Part shown: positions 26,642-38,359 of the stretch, piece by piece
Layout of the letters: every line of letters begins with the position of its first letter
Position numbering within the stretch: position 1 is the first letter of the stretch
From: Duganella sp. sic0402
Lineage (GTDB): Bacteria > Pseudomonadota > Gammaproteobacteria > Burkholderiales > Burkholderiaceae_D
Length of the DNA: 64,000 nucleotides
NCBI RefSeq assembly: GCF_019219065.1
Contig: NZ_JAHUWK010000001.1
Span: 1,054,001 to 1,118,000, forward strand
Direction of reading: 5' to 3'
Program-made: the position numbers and the translations under genes
Notes under the pieces: model-generated
The model's input: the letters and a program-made list of their open reading frames with translations, nothing else
Database searches by the model: none
Told to the model about the DNA's origin: nothing

Positions 26642-27702
26642 TCAGTATGGAATTCGCTGGCCGACGCAAACAGGTCCCAGACAGCCAGGAACATCGCGGC
26701 CACCACCGGGCCGATGACAAAGCCATTCAGGCCGAACAGCGCCATGCCGCCCACGGTTGACAGCAGCACCACGTAGTCTGGCATCTTGGTGTCCTGGCCA
26801 ACCAGTACCGGGCGCAGAAAATTGTCCACCAGTCCGATCACGAACACGCCGAACACCGCCAGGCTGACGCCTTGCCATACCGCACCGGTGGCCAGAAAAT
26901 ATACGGCCACCGGCGCCCAGACGATGGCCGCGCCAATTGCCGGCAGCAGCGACAGGAAGGCCATCAGCACGCCCCACAATATCGGCGCACGCACGTCCAG
27001 GAACCAGAAGGCCAGACCGCCCAGCGCCCCTTGCACAATCGCGACCAGGATGTTGCCTTTGACCGTGGCGCGTATCACCGTGGTGAAGTTCTGGAACAGG
27101 CGCTGCTTGTATTTGCGGCTCAGCGGCACCGCCTCGCGGATACGCTTGGCCAGCTTGTCGCCATCGCGCAGCAGGAAGAACAGCAGATACAGCAAGATGC
27201 ACAGGCTGGTCAGGAAATCAAAGGTGTACAGGCCGGCGTTGATGGCGCGCTTGGCCACCTCCTGGCTGACTTGCGAAGCGCCCTCGGTCAGCTTGTCCTG
27301 CAAGTACGAGAGACTGGTTAAATGGAAGCGGTCCAGCAGCGACACCAGCCAGTTCGGCAGCGCCGCCATGATCTTGTTGAAGAAGCCGGCCACGCTGATC
27401 TCGCCGGAACGCACCAGTTCCACCAGCGAGGCCGCCTGGTTGATGATCGACACCGAGACCAGAGTGAGCGGGAGGATGACCATCACCACAATCAGCAGTA
27501 GCGTCAGTATCGACGCCAGGGCGGCACGGTTACGGGTGCGCTGCAACAGCCAGCGGTAGACCGGCGCAAATACAATCGCCAGTATCACGCCCCAAAAAAT
27601 CGCACCGCCATAAGGCACCAGTATCCATGCAAAGCCTATCGTGACCAGGGCCAGCAGGAGCAGGAATACTTTTTGTTGGAACGAGTATGGGGGCATAGTC
27701 AA
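26638..27702 (-). CDS. AI-2E family transporter (PerM/YdiK type)
   Basis: Multi-pass inner-membrane protein of 354 residues. The family includes TqsA (autoinducer-2 export) and Na+/H+ antiporters, so the substrate is not determined. About seven to eight hydrophobic segments are seen, with the family's long non-membrane central region (residues 75-150) and the conserved C-terminal block [22 protein letters not shown]. Its ATG overlaps the def stop by 4 nt, placing it as the last gene of the smc-zipA-ligA-galU-def run. Confidence 0.88.
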   Translation of the reverse strand: MTMPPYSFQQKVFLLLLALVTIGFAWILVPYGGAIFWGVILAIVFAPVYRWLLQRTRNRAALASILTLLLIVVMVILPLTLVSVSIINQAASLVELVRSGEISVAGFFNKIMAALPNWLVSLLDRFHLTSLSYLQDKLTEGASQVSQEVAKRAINAGLYTFDFLTSLCILLYLLFFLLRDGDKLAKRIREAVPLSRKYKQRLFQNFTTVIRATVKGNILVAIVQGALGGLAFWFLDVRAPILWGVLMAFLSLLPAIGAAIVWAPVAVYFLATGAVWQGVSLAVFGVFVIGLVDNFLRPVLVGQDTKMPDYVVLLSTVGGMALFGLNGFVIGPVVAAMFLAVWDLFASASEFHTD

Positions 27703-28235
27703 TCGTCGTCGTTGGGATCGAGGCCGGGGAACATCACCTCGGTGAAGCCGAATTTGGAAAAGTCCTTGATGCGCATCGGGTACAGTTTGCCAAGCAAATG
27801 GTCCACCTCATGCTGCACCACGCGGGCGTGGAAGCCGTCCACCTCGCGCAGGATCGGCTGCTGATGTTCATCCACGCCCGCGTAGCGCAGCTTGACGTAA
27901 CGCGGCACGCTACCGCGCAGGCCAGGCACAGACAGGCAGCCTTCGAAGCCTTCTTCCATCTCGTCGGATAACGGCGTCAGCACGGGATTGATCAACACTG
28001 TTTCCGGCACCTGCGGCGCATCCGGATAACGCGGATTCTGTTTGAAACCAAAGATCACCAGTTGCAGGTTGACGCCGATTTGCGGCGCTGCCAGCCCGGC
28101 GCCATTGGCCGCGTGCATGGTGTCGAACATATCGGCGATCAGCTGCTTCATGGCGGGTGTGTCGAACTCGGTCACCGGCTCGGCGACGCGCAGCAAGCGT
28201 GGATCGCCCATCTTCAGGATTTCACGAACCGTCAT
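27699..28235 (-). CDS. def: Peptide deformylase
   Basis: Iron-dependent enzyme that removes the formyl group from nascent N-formylmethionine before methionine aminopeptidase acts. All three catalytic motifs are present in 178 residues: [10 protein letters not shown] (residues 45-54), EGCLSVPG (Cys ligand) and QHEVDHLLG (two His ligands and the catalytic Glu). The ATG overlaps the galU stop by 4 nt. Many genomes pair def with fmt; here it sits with galU and a PerM-like gene, so a second def/fmt locus may exist elsewhere. Confidence 0.95.
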   Translation of the reverse strand: MTVREILKMGDPRLLRVAEPVTEFDTPAMKQLIADMFDTMHAANGAGLAAPQIGVNLQLVIFGFKQNPRYPDAPQVPETVLINPVLTPLSDEMEEGFEGCLSVPGLRGSVPRYVKLRYAGVDEHQQPILREVDGFHARVVQHEVDHLLGKLYPMRIKDFSKFGFTEVMFPGLDPNDDD

Positions 28236-29119
28236 TGCGTTCTCTCCTTGATATCACACAGGAACTGCCAGAAATCCTCGCCCGTCTCCTGGTGCTTGAG
28301 GCCCATGGCGGTGGTGGCCTTCAGGTAGCCCAGCTTGGAACCGCAATCATAGCGCGTGCCGTCATAGCGGTAGGCAAGCACGCGTTCATCCTTCATCAGC
28401 GCCGCAATGCCGTCGGTCAGCTGGATCTCGCCGCCCGCACCTTTGCCGATGTTTTCCAGGTAGCTGAAGATGCGGCCAGACAGCACATAGCGCCCCACCA
28501 CGGCCAGCGTCGACGGTGCCACATCCGGCGCCGGCTTTTCGACGATGCCATGCACCAGCTCCAGCTTGGGCTGGTAGTTGCTGGAGCTGACAATACCATA
28601 CTGGCGCGTCGACTCGCGCGGCACTTCCTGCACCGCCAGGATGTTGGAGCGCTCATAGGCATACAGTTCGGTCATCTGCGCCAGCACAGGCTTGACATTG
28701 TCGGCAGTGTCCATAAAGTCATCCGCCAGCAGCACGGCAAACGGTTCGTCGCCAACCACCGGACGCGCGCACAGTATCGCGTGGCCCAGACCCAGCGGCG
28801 CGTGCTGGCGGATGTAGATGCAGTTGATATGCTTGGGAATGACGTTCTGCACCAGTTCCAGCAGCTGCTGCTTGTTGGCCGCCTCCAGTTCCGCCTCCAG
28901 CTCATAGGCGGTGTCGAAATGGTCTTCAATGGCGCGCTTGTTGCGGCCGGTGATGAACACCATCTCGGTGATGCCGGCGGCCACCGCCTCTTCCACCGCA
29001 TACTGGATCAGCGGCTTGTCGACGATGGGCAGCATCTCTTTCGGTTGCGCCTTGGTGGCAGGGAGGAAGCGGCTGCCCAAACCGGCAACCGGGAACACTG
29101 CTTTTTTAATTCTTGACAT
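28232..29119 (-). CDS. galU: UTP-glucose-1-phosphate uridylyltransferase
   Basis: Makes UDP-glucose from glucose 1-phosphate and UTP for exopolysaccharide, lipopolysaccharide and trehalose synthesis. The 295-residue protein begins with the nucleotidyltransferase signature [20 protein letters not shown] (near residue 14). It continues with the family segments [11 protein letters not shown] and GIVEKP. Length and motifs are typical. It begins 2 nt after the ligA stop and overlaps def by 4 nt. UTP supply from pyrH and precursor use by PEP-CTERM/exopolysaccharide systems are indirect links only. Confidence 0.95.
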   Translation of the reverse strand: MSRIKKAVFPVAGLGSRFLPATKAQPKEMLPIVDKPLIQYAVEEAVAAGITEMVFITGRNKRAIEDHFDTAYELEAELEAANKQQLLELVQNVIPKHINCIYIRQHAPLGLGHAILCARPVVGDEPFAVLLADDFMDTADNVKPVLAQMTELYAYERSNILAVQEVPRESTRQYGIVSSSNYQPKLELVHGIVEKPAPDVAPSTLAVVGRYVLSGRIFSYLENIGKGAGGEIQLTDGIAALMKDERVLAYRYDGTRYDCGSKLGYLKATTAMGLKHQETGEDFWQFLCDIKERTQ

Positions 29120-29121
29120 GG

Positions 29122-31470
<2,349 letters not shown>

Positions 31471-32664
31471 TTAGCTGAACAGGCGCAGTGCACGGGTGGA
31501 GCCTGCCGGGATGTCAGCGTCGTTCATCTCGGCGTAGAAGTCCTGCACCTGGCCAGCGATTTCGGTCAGCGCGCCATCCGACAGCGGCTGGTTGTAATCG
31601 TCGACGATGGTGCCGTCCAGGCGTGCCATCAGGCTGCGGGCACAAGCGACCATGGCGCCGAAACCGTCACGCGCCGGCGCCACGCATGGCACGTCCAGCA
31701 GCAGCGTCAGGCGCGCGGTGGTTTCTTCGGCCGGTGTGACATTGGTCGACAGCGAGAACAGGAAACCGCCCTCGCCGTCCGGCATCACGAAGCGGCCGTC
31801 CGGACGCAGGTCGAAGCCCTGCTTCTCCAGTGCGCTGATCAGCGTGTTGATCGCCCATGGCGCACCATTCGTTTGCAGGTTGACGCCCAGCTGCGCGTCG
31901 TGTCCGGCGACGAAGCGGTGCAGATTGCGGGCTTCGGCCATCACTTCAATCATGTCGGGAATCGCCGGTTCGGCGCCGATTTCGTCGGCCATGGCGCGCA
32001 GGCGCGTCACCAGTTCCGAATATTCCAGTTCGTTCAGCGCGGTGCTGCGGCTGGCCAGCTGCACGCCGCCTTGCAGCTCGGTATAGACGCCGCCGTGGGC
32101 GATCGGTTCCCAGTCGCCGCTGACGGCCTTGCCGATGTAGTGCACCGGCTTGTTGCCGACCATGCGCAGCGTTTGCAGCACCGGCAGCAGCTTGTCGCCG
32201 CGCGCCGGGGCCTCCAGCGCCAGCGGCAGCAGGCAGTCGATCAGCGGATCGACCAGCGCCGTAGCCTGCTCGGCAGCCGCCGCCGAAGCAGCGTTGGCGC
32301 GCGCGGCCAATTCGTCTTCGCTGGCCGGACTGCCAGTGCCGTCGTCGGTGGTAAATTCCGCCGCGACCGCGCCCAATGCCGCAGCAGCAGCCGAAGCTTC
32401 GCCGCCTGCGATTCCAGGTGCGGCGCTGTCCAGCGAGAAGCTGGGCTCCTGGCGAACGTGTGGAGCATGAGGCGCGTGCGCAGCATCAGCGCCCGGCGCC
32501 AGTTGCGGCTCGTCGCCGGTGCGCATCAGCACATCGTCGTGGTCGGTCGAGAAAGCACGTTCGACGCTTTTCTTGGCCTTGTATTCCTGGATTTTGTTGT
32601 ACGTGAAAACACCGGCGACAAACACGCCGGCGGCTGCGATTAAGCTAATTTGGAGATCTGTCAT
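31471..32664 (-). CDS. zipA: ZipA-like cell division protein
   Basis: Membrane protein that tethers FtsZ to the inner membrane at the division site. The N-terminus has a single membrane helix (residues 5-21) followed by a basic stretch (KIQEYKAKKS). A long acidic, Ala/Pro/His-rich unstructured linker follows (around 45-150). The C-terminal half contains the FtsZ-binding domain, with elements such as FVMPDGEGGFLFSLS and TARLTLLLDVP. At 397 residues it is a normal length. The smc-zipA-ligA order supports the assignment: zipA sits next to ligA in E. coli too. The ATG overlaps the smc stop by 4 nt. Confidence 0.88.
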   Translation of the reverse strand: MTDLQISLIAAAGVFVAGVFTYNKIQEYKAKKSVERAFSTDHDDVLMRTGDEPQLAPGADAAHAPHAPHVRQEPSFSLDSAAPGIAGGEASAAAAALGAVAAEFTTDDGTGSPASEDELAARANAASAAAAEQATALVDPLIDCLLPLALEAPARGDKLLPVLQTLRMVGNKPVHYIGKAVSGDWEPIAHGGVYTELQGGVQLASRSTALNELEYSELVTRLRAMADEIGAEPAIPDMIEVMAEARNLHRFVAGHDAQLGVNLQTNGAPWAINTLISALEKQGFDLRPDGRFVMPDGEGGFLFSLSTNVTPAEETTARLTLLLDVPCVAPARDGFGAMVACARSLMARLDGTIVDDYNQPLSDGALTEIAGQVQDFYAEMNDADIPAGSTRALRLFS

Positions 32665-35600
32665 GCTGCTTGTGCCTCGGAAGCGAAGTTTGCGGCGGAT
32701 TCCATATCCACCGCCACGATGCGCGATACACCCTGCTCTTGCATCGTCACACCGATCAGTTGATTGGCCATCTCCATCGCAATCTTGTTGTGCGAGATGA
32801 AGAGGAATTGTGTGTGTTCGGACATGCGCTTGACCATACGGCAGAAGCGCTCGGTATTGGCGTCGTCCAGCGGCGCGTCCACCTCGTCCAGCAGGCAGAA
32901 TGGCGCGGGATTCAGCCGGAACATGGAGAACACCAGCGCGGTGGCGGTCAGCGCTTTCTCGCCACCGGACAGCAGGTGGATGGTGGCGTTCTTCTTGCCC
33001 GGCGGCTGGGCCATGACCTGCACACCGGAGTCCAGAATTTCGTCGCCGGTCATGATCAGCTTGGCCTGGCCACCGCCGAACAGGATCGGGAACAGCTCGG
33101 AGAAGTGGCCATTGACGCGGTCGAACGTATCTTGCAGCAGATCGCGGGTTTCCTTGTCGATCTTGGTGATGGCGTCTTCCAGTGTGGTGATCGCCTCCAT
33201 CAGATCCGCGTTCTGCGCATCGAGGAAGTTCTTGCGTTCGGAGGCGGTGGCCAGTTCGTCCAGCGCCGCCAGGTTGACCGCGCCCAGCATCGATATGGCG
33301 TTGGTCAAACGCGTCACCTCGCCTTGCAGATAGGACGCTTTCATGTCCGGATGCAGCTTCTCGGCCAGCGCCGCCTCGTCGGCCTGCACTTCGGCCAACT
33401 GCGCGGCAAACTGTTCCTGGTTCAGGCGCGCGGCCTGTTCCTTCAGCTGCATTTCCATGATCTTGTCACGCTGCGGTTGCAACGCGCGCTCGGTCGACAT
33501 GCGGCCTTCTTCGAACAGGCGCAGTTGCTGCGCGATCTGATCGAGTTCGTGGCGCGCGTCCGACAACGCTTTTTCCTGTTCGGTGCGGCGATCCAGCAGC
33601 GCCTGCAAGCCGTCGTTGGCGCTGCCCTGGTCCAGGCCCTCCAGCTCCATGCGGCCGGACTCCAGGCTTTCCGTCACTTGGGCCACCTGCGCCGTCGCCG
33701 TGGCGACATTGCGGCGCAATTCCTCGATCTTGCTGCGCTGGGTCTTTTCCGCGAACTGCACTTCCTGCGCCGCACGCTCCAGGTCGCGCAAGGCTTCGCG
33801 GGCGTCGGCAAGGCGCTGTTCTTTTTGCAGAAAGTCGGTCTGGCCATCCTCGTGCGTGCCTTGCAGCTCGCCGAGTTCCATGTCCAGCTGCTCGAACTTC
33901 TCTTCTGACTCCAGCTTGATCTGGGTTTGTTCTTCTTCCTGCGCGGTGATCTCGGCCAGGTCGGTTTCGATCTGCGTGCTGCGCTGGTTGAAGCGGGCTT
34001 CGATCTCGGACAGCTTGACCACTTCCAGTTGCAGCGTATGCACCGATTGCTGCAGGCTTTGCAGCTTGGCGCGGTATTCGGTCAGACGGCGCGTGAGATC
34101 CGACACGGCGGCGTCGGCGCGCACCGAGCGCGATCGCGCTTCGTCGGCCAGCATCTGCTGCGCGCGCAGCTGCTTGGTGATGTTGTCGATTTCCTGCTGG
34201 CGTCCGAGCATGCCGTCCTGCTCGGAGTCGGCGGCGTAAAAACGCACACTACCCTGCGTCACAATGTGGCCCTGGCGGGTGACGATGCTGCCGCCTGCCG
34301 GTAGCTTGACGCGGTCGGCAAACGCCTGGGTGGTGTCGTCGGCGATGTAGACGTTGTGCAGCCAGTCCTGCAACAGGCCGCGCAGGCCCGGATCGTTGAT
34401 CTTCAGCAGATCCAGGAAAGGCTTCAGGCCGGCCACCTCGGTAGTCACCGGCGGCACGGCGGTGGATGGCGCATACAGCGCCAGCTTGGCCGGCGGCGCA
34501 TCGTTGAAAAAGGCCTTGGCCCATTCGATATTCGACATCTGCAAGGCCGAGGTACGCTCGCGCAGCAGCGATTCCAGCGCCGGCTCCCAGCCTGCTTCGA
34601 TGTTCAGTTTCTGCCACAGGCGCGGCAGCGACTCCAGCTCGTGCTTTTGCAGCCACGGCGTGACCTTGCCCTGCGTCTGCACGCGTTCCTGCAACTGGCG
34701 CAGCGCATTGAGACGCGCTTCCAGCTGCGCGTTGGCGGCGGTTTCGGCGTTGACCTGCTGCTGGGCTTCCTGGCGCTCCTGCTCCAGCTTGGGCTGCTGC
34801 TCCAGCGCCTCTTCCAGCACGAAGTTCTGCTCTTCCAGCGCCTGCTGCTTTTCTTCCAATTGCAAGCGCAGATTGGACAGGTGCGCGCTGTCCGGCAGGC
34901 TCAAGCCGCTTTTCTCCTGTTGCAGGCGCTCGCGCCGCACCGCCAGGCCGTTGAGGATGTTGTTGGCGTTGCGCTGGTGCGCCGATTCCAGCTCCAGCTG
35001 CTGCTGCGCCTGCATGATGCGCGAACGCGATTCGGTGCTGCGGGTCTGCGCTTCCTTCCAGGCCTGTTCCAGCATCGGCAGCGATTCGGCCTTTTGCTCG
35101 GCCATCATCTGCGCTTCCTCGACCTTGGCGCCCAGTTCTTCCAGCGAGAATTCCGCTTCTTCGATCTGTTCGCCGGCCTCGCTGGCCTGGCGCTGCCATT
35201 GATCGCGCTGCGCCGTCAATGCGGCCAGCTGCGCTTGCAGGCGGCCGCGCGATTCGACCACGAATTTGATCTGCGCTTCCAGGCTGCCGATTTCGGCATT
35301 GGTCTGGTACAGCGCGCCCTGCGCCGAATGCAGGCGGTCGCCGGCGGCAAAGTGCGACTGGCGCATCTGCTCCAGCGACAGCTCGACATTGCGCAGCTTG
35401 GCGGTTTGCTCTTCCAGATCGTTTTGCGCCTGCTCGACTTCGCGGAAGTATTTTTTCTGCTCGTTCTCGGCTTCGATCTTGCGCAGCAGCCAAAGCAGTT
35501 TTTGCTTCTCTTCCTGGTCGGCTTGCAACTGGTGGAACTTGGTTGCCACGGCGGCCTGGCCCTCCAGCTTTTCCAGGTTGGTGTTCAGTTCGCGCAGGAT

Positions 35601-36188
35601 GTCTTCGACGCGCAGCAGGTTTTCGCGCGTGTCGTGCAGGCGGTTTTCGGTTTCCCGGCGGCGCTCCTTGTACTTGGAGACGCCGGCCGCCTCTTCCAGA
35701 AACACCCGCAGCTCTTCGGGGCGCGACTCGATAATCCGCGAGATCATGCCCTGGCCGATGATTGCGTAAGCGCGCGGACCAAGGCCGGTGCCGAGGAAAA
35801 TATCCTGGATGTCGCGGCGCCGCACCGGCTGGCCGTTGATGTAGTAAGTGGAAGTGCCGTCGCGCGTCAGCGTGCGCTTGACGGCGATCTCGGCATACTG
35901 GCCCCACTGCCCGGCGGCCTTGCCGGCATGGTTGTCAAACACCAGCTCCACCGATGAGCGCCCGGCCGGCTTGCGGTGGGTGGAACCATTGAAAATCACG
36001 TCCTGCATGGACTCGCCGCGCAGCTCGGAAGCCTTGGATTCGCCCAGCACCCAGCGCACGGCGTCGATGATGTTCGACTTGCCGCAGCCGTTGGGACCCA
36101 CCACGCCAACCAACTGACCCGGCACCTGGAAATTGGTGGGATCAACGAAAGACTTAAATCCCGACAATTTGATGGAGGATAGACGCAC
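32661..36188 (-). CDS. smc: Chromosome segregation ATPase SMC
   Basis: Condensin ATPase that compacts and segregates the chromosome with ScpA and ScpB. The 1175-residue protein has Walker A GPNGCGKSN (residues 31-39), two long coiled coils (about 165-500 and 670-1010), a hinge in between (about 510-660, with GGSIVTRQGHIVT), the ABC signature LSGGEKALTA (about 1073-1082) and Walker B CLLDEVDAP (Asp1101, Glu1102). All motifs are intact. It is the first gene of the smc-zipA-ligA-galU-def-perM run; scpA/B are not in the window. Confidence 0.97.
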   Translation of the reverse strand: MRLSSIKLSGFKSFVDPTNFQVPGQLVGVVGPNGCGKSNIIDAVRWVLGESKASELRGESMQDVIFNGSTHRKPAGRSSVELVFDNHAGKAAGQWGQYAEIAVKRTLTRDGTSTYYINGQPVRRRDIQDIFLGTGLGPRAYAIIGQGMISRIIESRPEELRVFLEEAAGVSKYKERRRETENRLHDTRENLLRVEDILRELNTNLEKLEGQAAVATKFHQLQADQEEKQKLLWLLRKIEAENEQKKYFREVEQAQNDLEEQTAKLRNVELSLEQMRQSHFAAGDRLHSAQGALYQTNAEIGSLEAQIKFVVESRGRLQAQLAALTAQRDQWQRQASEAGEQIEEAEFSLEELGAKVEEAQMMAEQKAESLPMLEQAWKEAQTRSTESRSRIMQAQQQLELESAHQRNANNILNGLAVRRERLQQEKSGLSLPDSAHLSNLRLQLEEKQQALEEQNFVLEEALEQQPKLEQERQEAQQQVNAETAANAQLEARLNALRQLQERVQTQGKVTPWLQKHELESLPRLWQKLNIEAGWEPALESLLRERTSALQMSNIEWAKAFFNDAPPAKLALYAPSTAVPPVTTEVAGLKPFLDLLKINDPGLRGLLQDWLHNVYIADDTTQAFADRVKLPAGGSIVTRQGHIVTQGSVRFYAADSEQDGMLGRQQEIDNITKQLRAQQMLADEARSRSVRADAAVSDLTRRLTEYRAKLQSLQQSVHTLQLEVVKLSEIEARFNQRSTQIETDLAEITAQEEEQTQIKLESEEKFEQLDMELGELQGTHEDGQTDFLQKEQRLADAREALRDLERAAQEVQFAEKTQRSKIEELRRNVATATAQVAQVTESLESGRMELEGLDQGSANDGLQALLDRRTEQEKALSDARHELDQIAQQLRLFEEGRMSTERALQPQRDKIMEMQLKEQAARLNQEQFAAQLAEVQADEAALAEKLHPDMKASYLQGEVTRLTNAISMLGAVNLAALDELATASERKNFLDAQNADLMEAITTLEDAITKIDKETRDLLQDTFDRVNGHFSELFPILFGGGQAKLIMTGDEILDSGVQVMAQPPGKKNATIHLLSGGEKALTATALVFSMFRLNPAPFCLLDEVDAPLDDANTERFCRMVKRMSEHTQFLFISHNKIAMEMANQLIGVTMQEQGVSRIVAVDMESAANFASEAQAA

Positions 36189-36280
36189 GTTGTTATCTAG
36201 GTGTTTGGGCTGGAAAATTCCACAATAATACCATTTTGTGCATCATATCAGGCCAAAAAGGCATTGCGCTACACCATTGC

Positions 36281-36910
36281 TCAACGCACCTGCGGACGCG
36301 GCTTATGCCAGTTGGCGCGGGTGTAGGGATGGTCGTGTCCGGCCAGGTAAAGCGCAGCCTTGGTGATCCACATTTCGGCCGGGATGGGCTTGAGCTGCGG
36401 CGCCACCAGCAGCACCGGCACGCACAGCGCCACCAGCACACGGCTCAGCGCCAGGTGGCGCTCCTCGTTGGCGCACCAGATGAAGCCGGCAGCCACGGCC
36501 AGGCCCAGCAGGCAGCCGGTCCAGGCTTCGGACGGCGAATGCGCCTCGACATAGATGCGCGACAGCGCGATCAGCACGGCCAGCAGCACACCGGCGGTAC
36601 TGCCCAGCATCTGCGCCCATGGCGGCGACGAGCGCGTCGCCAGGAAACCGGCCACCGGATACACCGCCGCGGCGCGCATCGCATGGCCGCTGAAGCCGCC
36701 AAAGTCCACCGAGGCGACGCCTATGCCCCAGCCGATGAAGAGCATCTTGGTCAGCACCACCAGCGCCATGCCGCCGCCGAACAGCAGCACCCAGGCGCGC
36801 GTCAGCCGCCATGATTTGCCGGCCACCAGCCACACCACGATGGCGACGCTGATTGGTCCTGTCACCGCCAGACTGCCCACCACACTTAACCAGTGCCACC
36901 AGAACATCAC
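36281..36910 (-). CDS. PAP2-superfamily membrane protein, degenerate first motif
   Basis: Integral membrane protein of 209 residues related to PAP2 lipid phosphatases. The conserved parts are FSGHAMRA (motif 2, catalytic His) and SRIYVEAHSPSEAW (motif 3, with the nucleophile His and Glu where the family usually has Asp). Motif 1 normally ends in Arg-Pro, but here only KMLFIGWGIG is present. About five to six membrane helices are seen. AGGA lies eight nt before ATG 36910. The substrate may be a lipid phosphate such as undecaprenyl diphosphate, or the protein may be inactive; the altered motifs leave this open. Confidence 0.75.
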   Translation of the reverse strand: MMFWWHWLSVVGSLAVTGPISVAIVVWLVAGKSWRLTRAWVLLFGGGMALVVLTKMLFIGWGIGVASVDFGGFSGHAMRAAAVYPVAGFLATRSSPPWAQMLGSTAGVLLAVLIALSRIYVEAHSPSEAWTGCLLGLAVAAGFIWCANEERHLALSRVLVALCVPVLLVAPQLKPIPAEMWITKAALYLAGHDHPYTRANWHKPRPQVR

Positions 36911-37149
36911 GCTCTTCCTATTTCATCATATGGCAACATTTTAGCCTTCATTGCAGCGCAACAAAAGTGAGGTTCACCTTAAACCACACGAAAAGTCCAA
37001 GGTTCTCTCCTACAAGCCACTGGGAAGGACGCCGATACCGGTCCGAAGCGCGAGCACGCATCATGGCCTCACCGGAAACGCCTCAGCTACCACCATAGCC
37101 GGGACGAGTCTGGCGAGTACGTTCTTTTCACTTTTACAAAGGAATCAAA

Positions 37150-37353
37150 ATGAACTCGAATCAAAAAGGCAGCAGCAACCAGGGCTCGAAACAAGGTTCC
37201 AGCCAAGGCAGCGGCAAGCAATCGGGCAGCGCAGGCTCGTCCAGCGGTTCGCGTGGCGCCAATCAAACCGGCACCCAGGGCGGCAGCCATGAGCAACATG
37301 TCGAAGCTGGCCGTCAAAGCCACAAAAACGACAAACAGTCCGGCAACCGCTAA
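37150..37353 (+). CDS. Gly/Ser/Gln-rich small protein
   Basis: A 67-residue low-complexity protein (MNSNQKGSSNQGSKQGSSQG at the N-terminus) rich in Gly, Ser, Gln, Asn and Lys, with no hydrophobic segment. The ribosome site AAAGGA seven nt before the ATG and a complete frame support expression. Composition resembles small hydrophilic stress or spore-like proteins (KGG-motif-type), but no motif allows a firm assignment; it may be intrinsically disordered. It is flanked by a 239-nt region upstream with no other gene. Confidence 0.65.
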   Translation: MNSNQKGSSNQGSKQGSSQGSGKQSGSAGSSSGSRGANQTGTQGGSHEQHVEAGRQSHKNDKQSGNR

Positions 37354-37404
37354 GTAGGCAATCAGCGGTTCGTGCGGCGCCGCGCGCGCCGCATGCCGGC
37401 ATCA

Positions 37405-37965
37405 TCAGATATTGGCCACACGCTGGCCTTCGGGCGGCACAAAATCCTCCACCCCATTGATCAGCTTTACTTTCAGCGCTTCGGCCGCCGTCAGGTGCAG
37501 GTCGGAATACTCGTGCGTGCGCCAATGCTCGTCAGTCAATTCGACATGCTTGCGCAGGATCTGCTCGGTACGGGCGTCGTCTGCCTGCAGGCCTTCAACG
37601 ATGATGCGCAATGCGTCCGGACGGGCGCCATGCGGCGCGCTGGCGTGCGACTTGTGCACCATGAAGCGCGCAGTGTCGCTGGCATAGCGCTCGGCGCCGG
37701 CCAGGAACAGGATCACCGCGATCGACGCCACCGCGCCGGCGTTGTAGGTGACGATCTTGATCGGCAGCTTGCTCAGGTAGTTGTACAGGCAGATGCCGTC
37801 GCTGACGTAGCCGCCATTGGACTGAATCAGGATGTGGGCGGTGGTGATGCGGTCTTCGGTCATATCGGCGACCGCATCGAACACGCGGCGCACCATATCG
37901 CTGTTGACATCCCCGGACAAGGTGAACCACGCGTGCCCGTCGTAATTGGTTTGGTCTTGGCGCAT
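37405..37965 (-). CDS. Short ClpP-family serine protease homologue
   Basis: A 186-residue member of the ClpP/crotonase-like fold. The triad appears intact: Ser81 in NAGAVASIAV, His104 in FMVHKSH and Asp155 in YSDLHLTAAEA, matching the Ser/His/Asp spacing of ClpP. It lacks the longer N-terminal loop region used by canonical ClpP for ClpX/ClpA docking and has no adjacent clpX. So it may be a paralogue with a specialised partner or act alone. It is transcribed divergently from gcvT, with the glycine riboswitch in between. True clpP is expected elsewhere. Confidence 0.75.
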   Translation of the reverse strand: MRQDQTNYDGHAWFTLSGDVNSDMVRRVFDAVADMTEDRITTAHILIQSNGGYVSDGICLYNYLSKLPIKIVTYNAGAVASIAVILFLAGAERYASDTARFMVHKSHASAPHGARPDALRIIVEGLQADDARTEQILRKHVELTDEHWRTHEYSDLHLTAAEALKVKLINGVEDFVPPEGQRVANI

Positions 37966-38054
37966 TTCTGGGCTCTCAAAATAATGTGATTTATTCTAGC
38001 AAATTGTTGCTTTTTCAGCTTCCCTGCCGTTCATTCGTGCGCGGCCGGGCAAGA

Positions 38055-38083
38055 TTGACATTCAAGCCCTTCTGACATATATT
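38055..38083 (+). promoter_or_regulatory. Sigma70 promoter of the gcv operon
   Basis: A perfect -35 TTGACA (38055-38060), 17-nt spacing and -10 TATATT (38078-38083) lie just upstream of the glycine aptamers; transcription would start near 38090. Confidence 0.85.
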
Positions 38084-38096
38084 TCCGAGTCTTGAT

Positions 38097-38288
38097 CGGG
38101 AGAGGGCAAACTCGCGTTGCCGCCGAAGGGGCACTACCCAAAAACTCTCAGGCAAAAGGACCGGTCAAGGGGCCTCGCAGCTGTCACAGCGCAGGCTCAA
38201 ACTCTGGAGAGAGGTTGCGGACGCAACCCACCGAAGGGGCGTGCGGAACCTGCTTCCGCTATCTCTCAGGTACCAAGGACAGAGGGGC
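38097..38288 (+). ncRNA. Tandem glycine riboswitch
   Basis: Two glycine aptamers lie in series. Aptamer I has GGGAGAGGG (38098-38106), CCGAAGGGGC (38123-38132) and CTCTCAGGCAAAAGGACCG (38145-38163). Aptamer II has CTCTGGAGAGAGG (38202-38214), CCGAAGGGGC (38231-38240) and CTCTCAGG...AAGGACAGAGGGG (38263-38287). These are the conserved core elements of the gcvT riboswitch class, in which glycine binding normally turns expression on. The 72 nt to the gcvT start have no clear terminator, so control may be translational. Confidence 0.93.
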
Positions 38289-38359
38289 GCAGCATGATGG
38301 AATCATTCATTTGACTCCCTGATTTTCTGTTAACCGCCTCTTTTCGTTCGGACCGTACC

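Larger units (their letters stand above)
37966..38359. other. Gene-free region before gcvT
   Basis: These 394 nt contain the gcv promoter and tandem glycine riboswitch on the plus strand and, on the other side, the upstream region of the ClpP-like gene. No credible coding frame is present; small open frames inside the riboswitch are artefacts. Confidence 0.8.

Noticed and set aside
34249..35907. 552-codon same-strand alternate frame inside smc
   Set aside because: Out-of-frame shadow of smc, rich in Arg/Ala/Gly; smc is intact in its own frame.
38092..38322. Two small open frames inside the glycine riboswitch
   Set aside because: They lie within conserved aptamer structure and have no ribosome-binding site.
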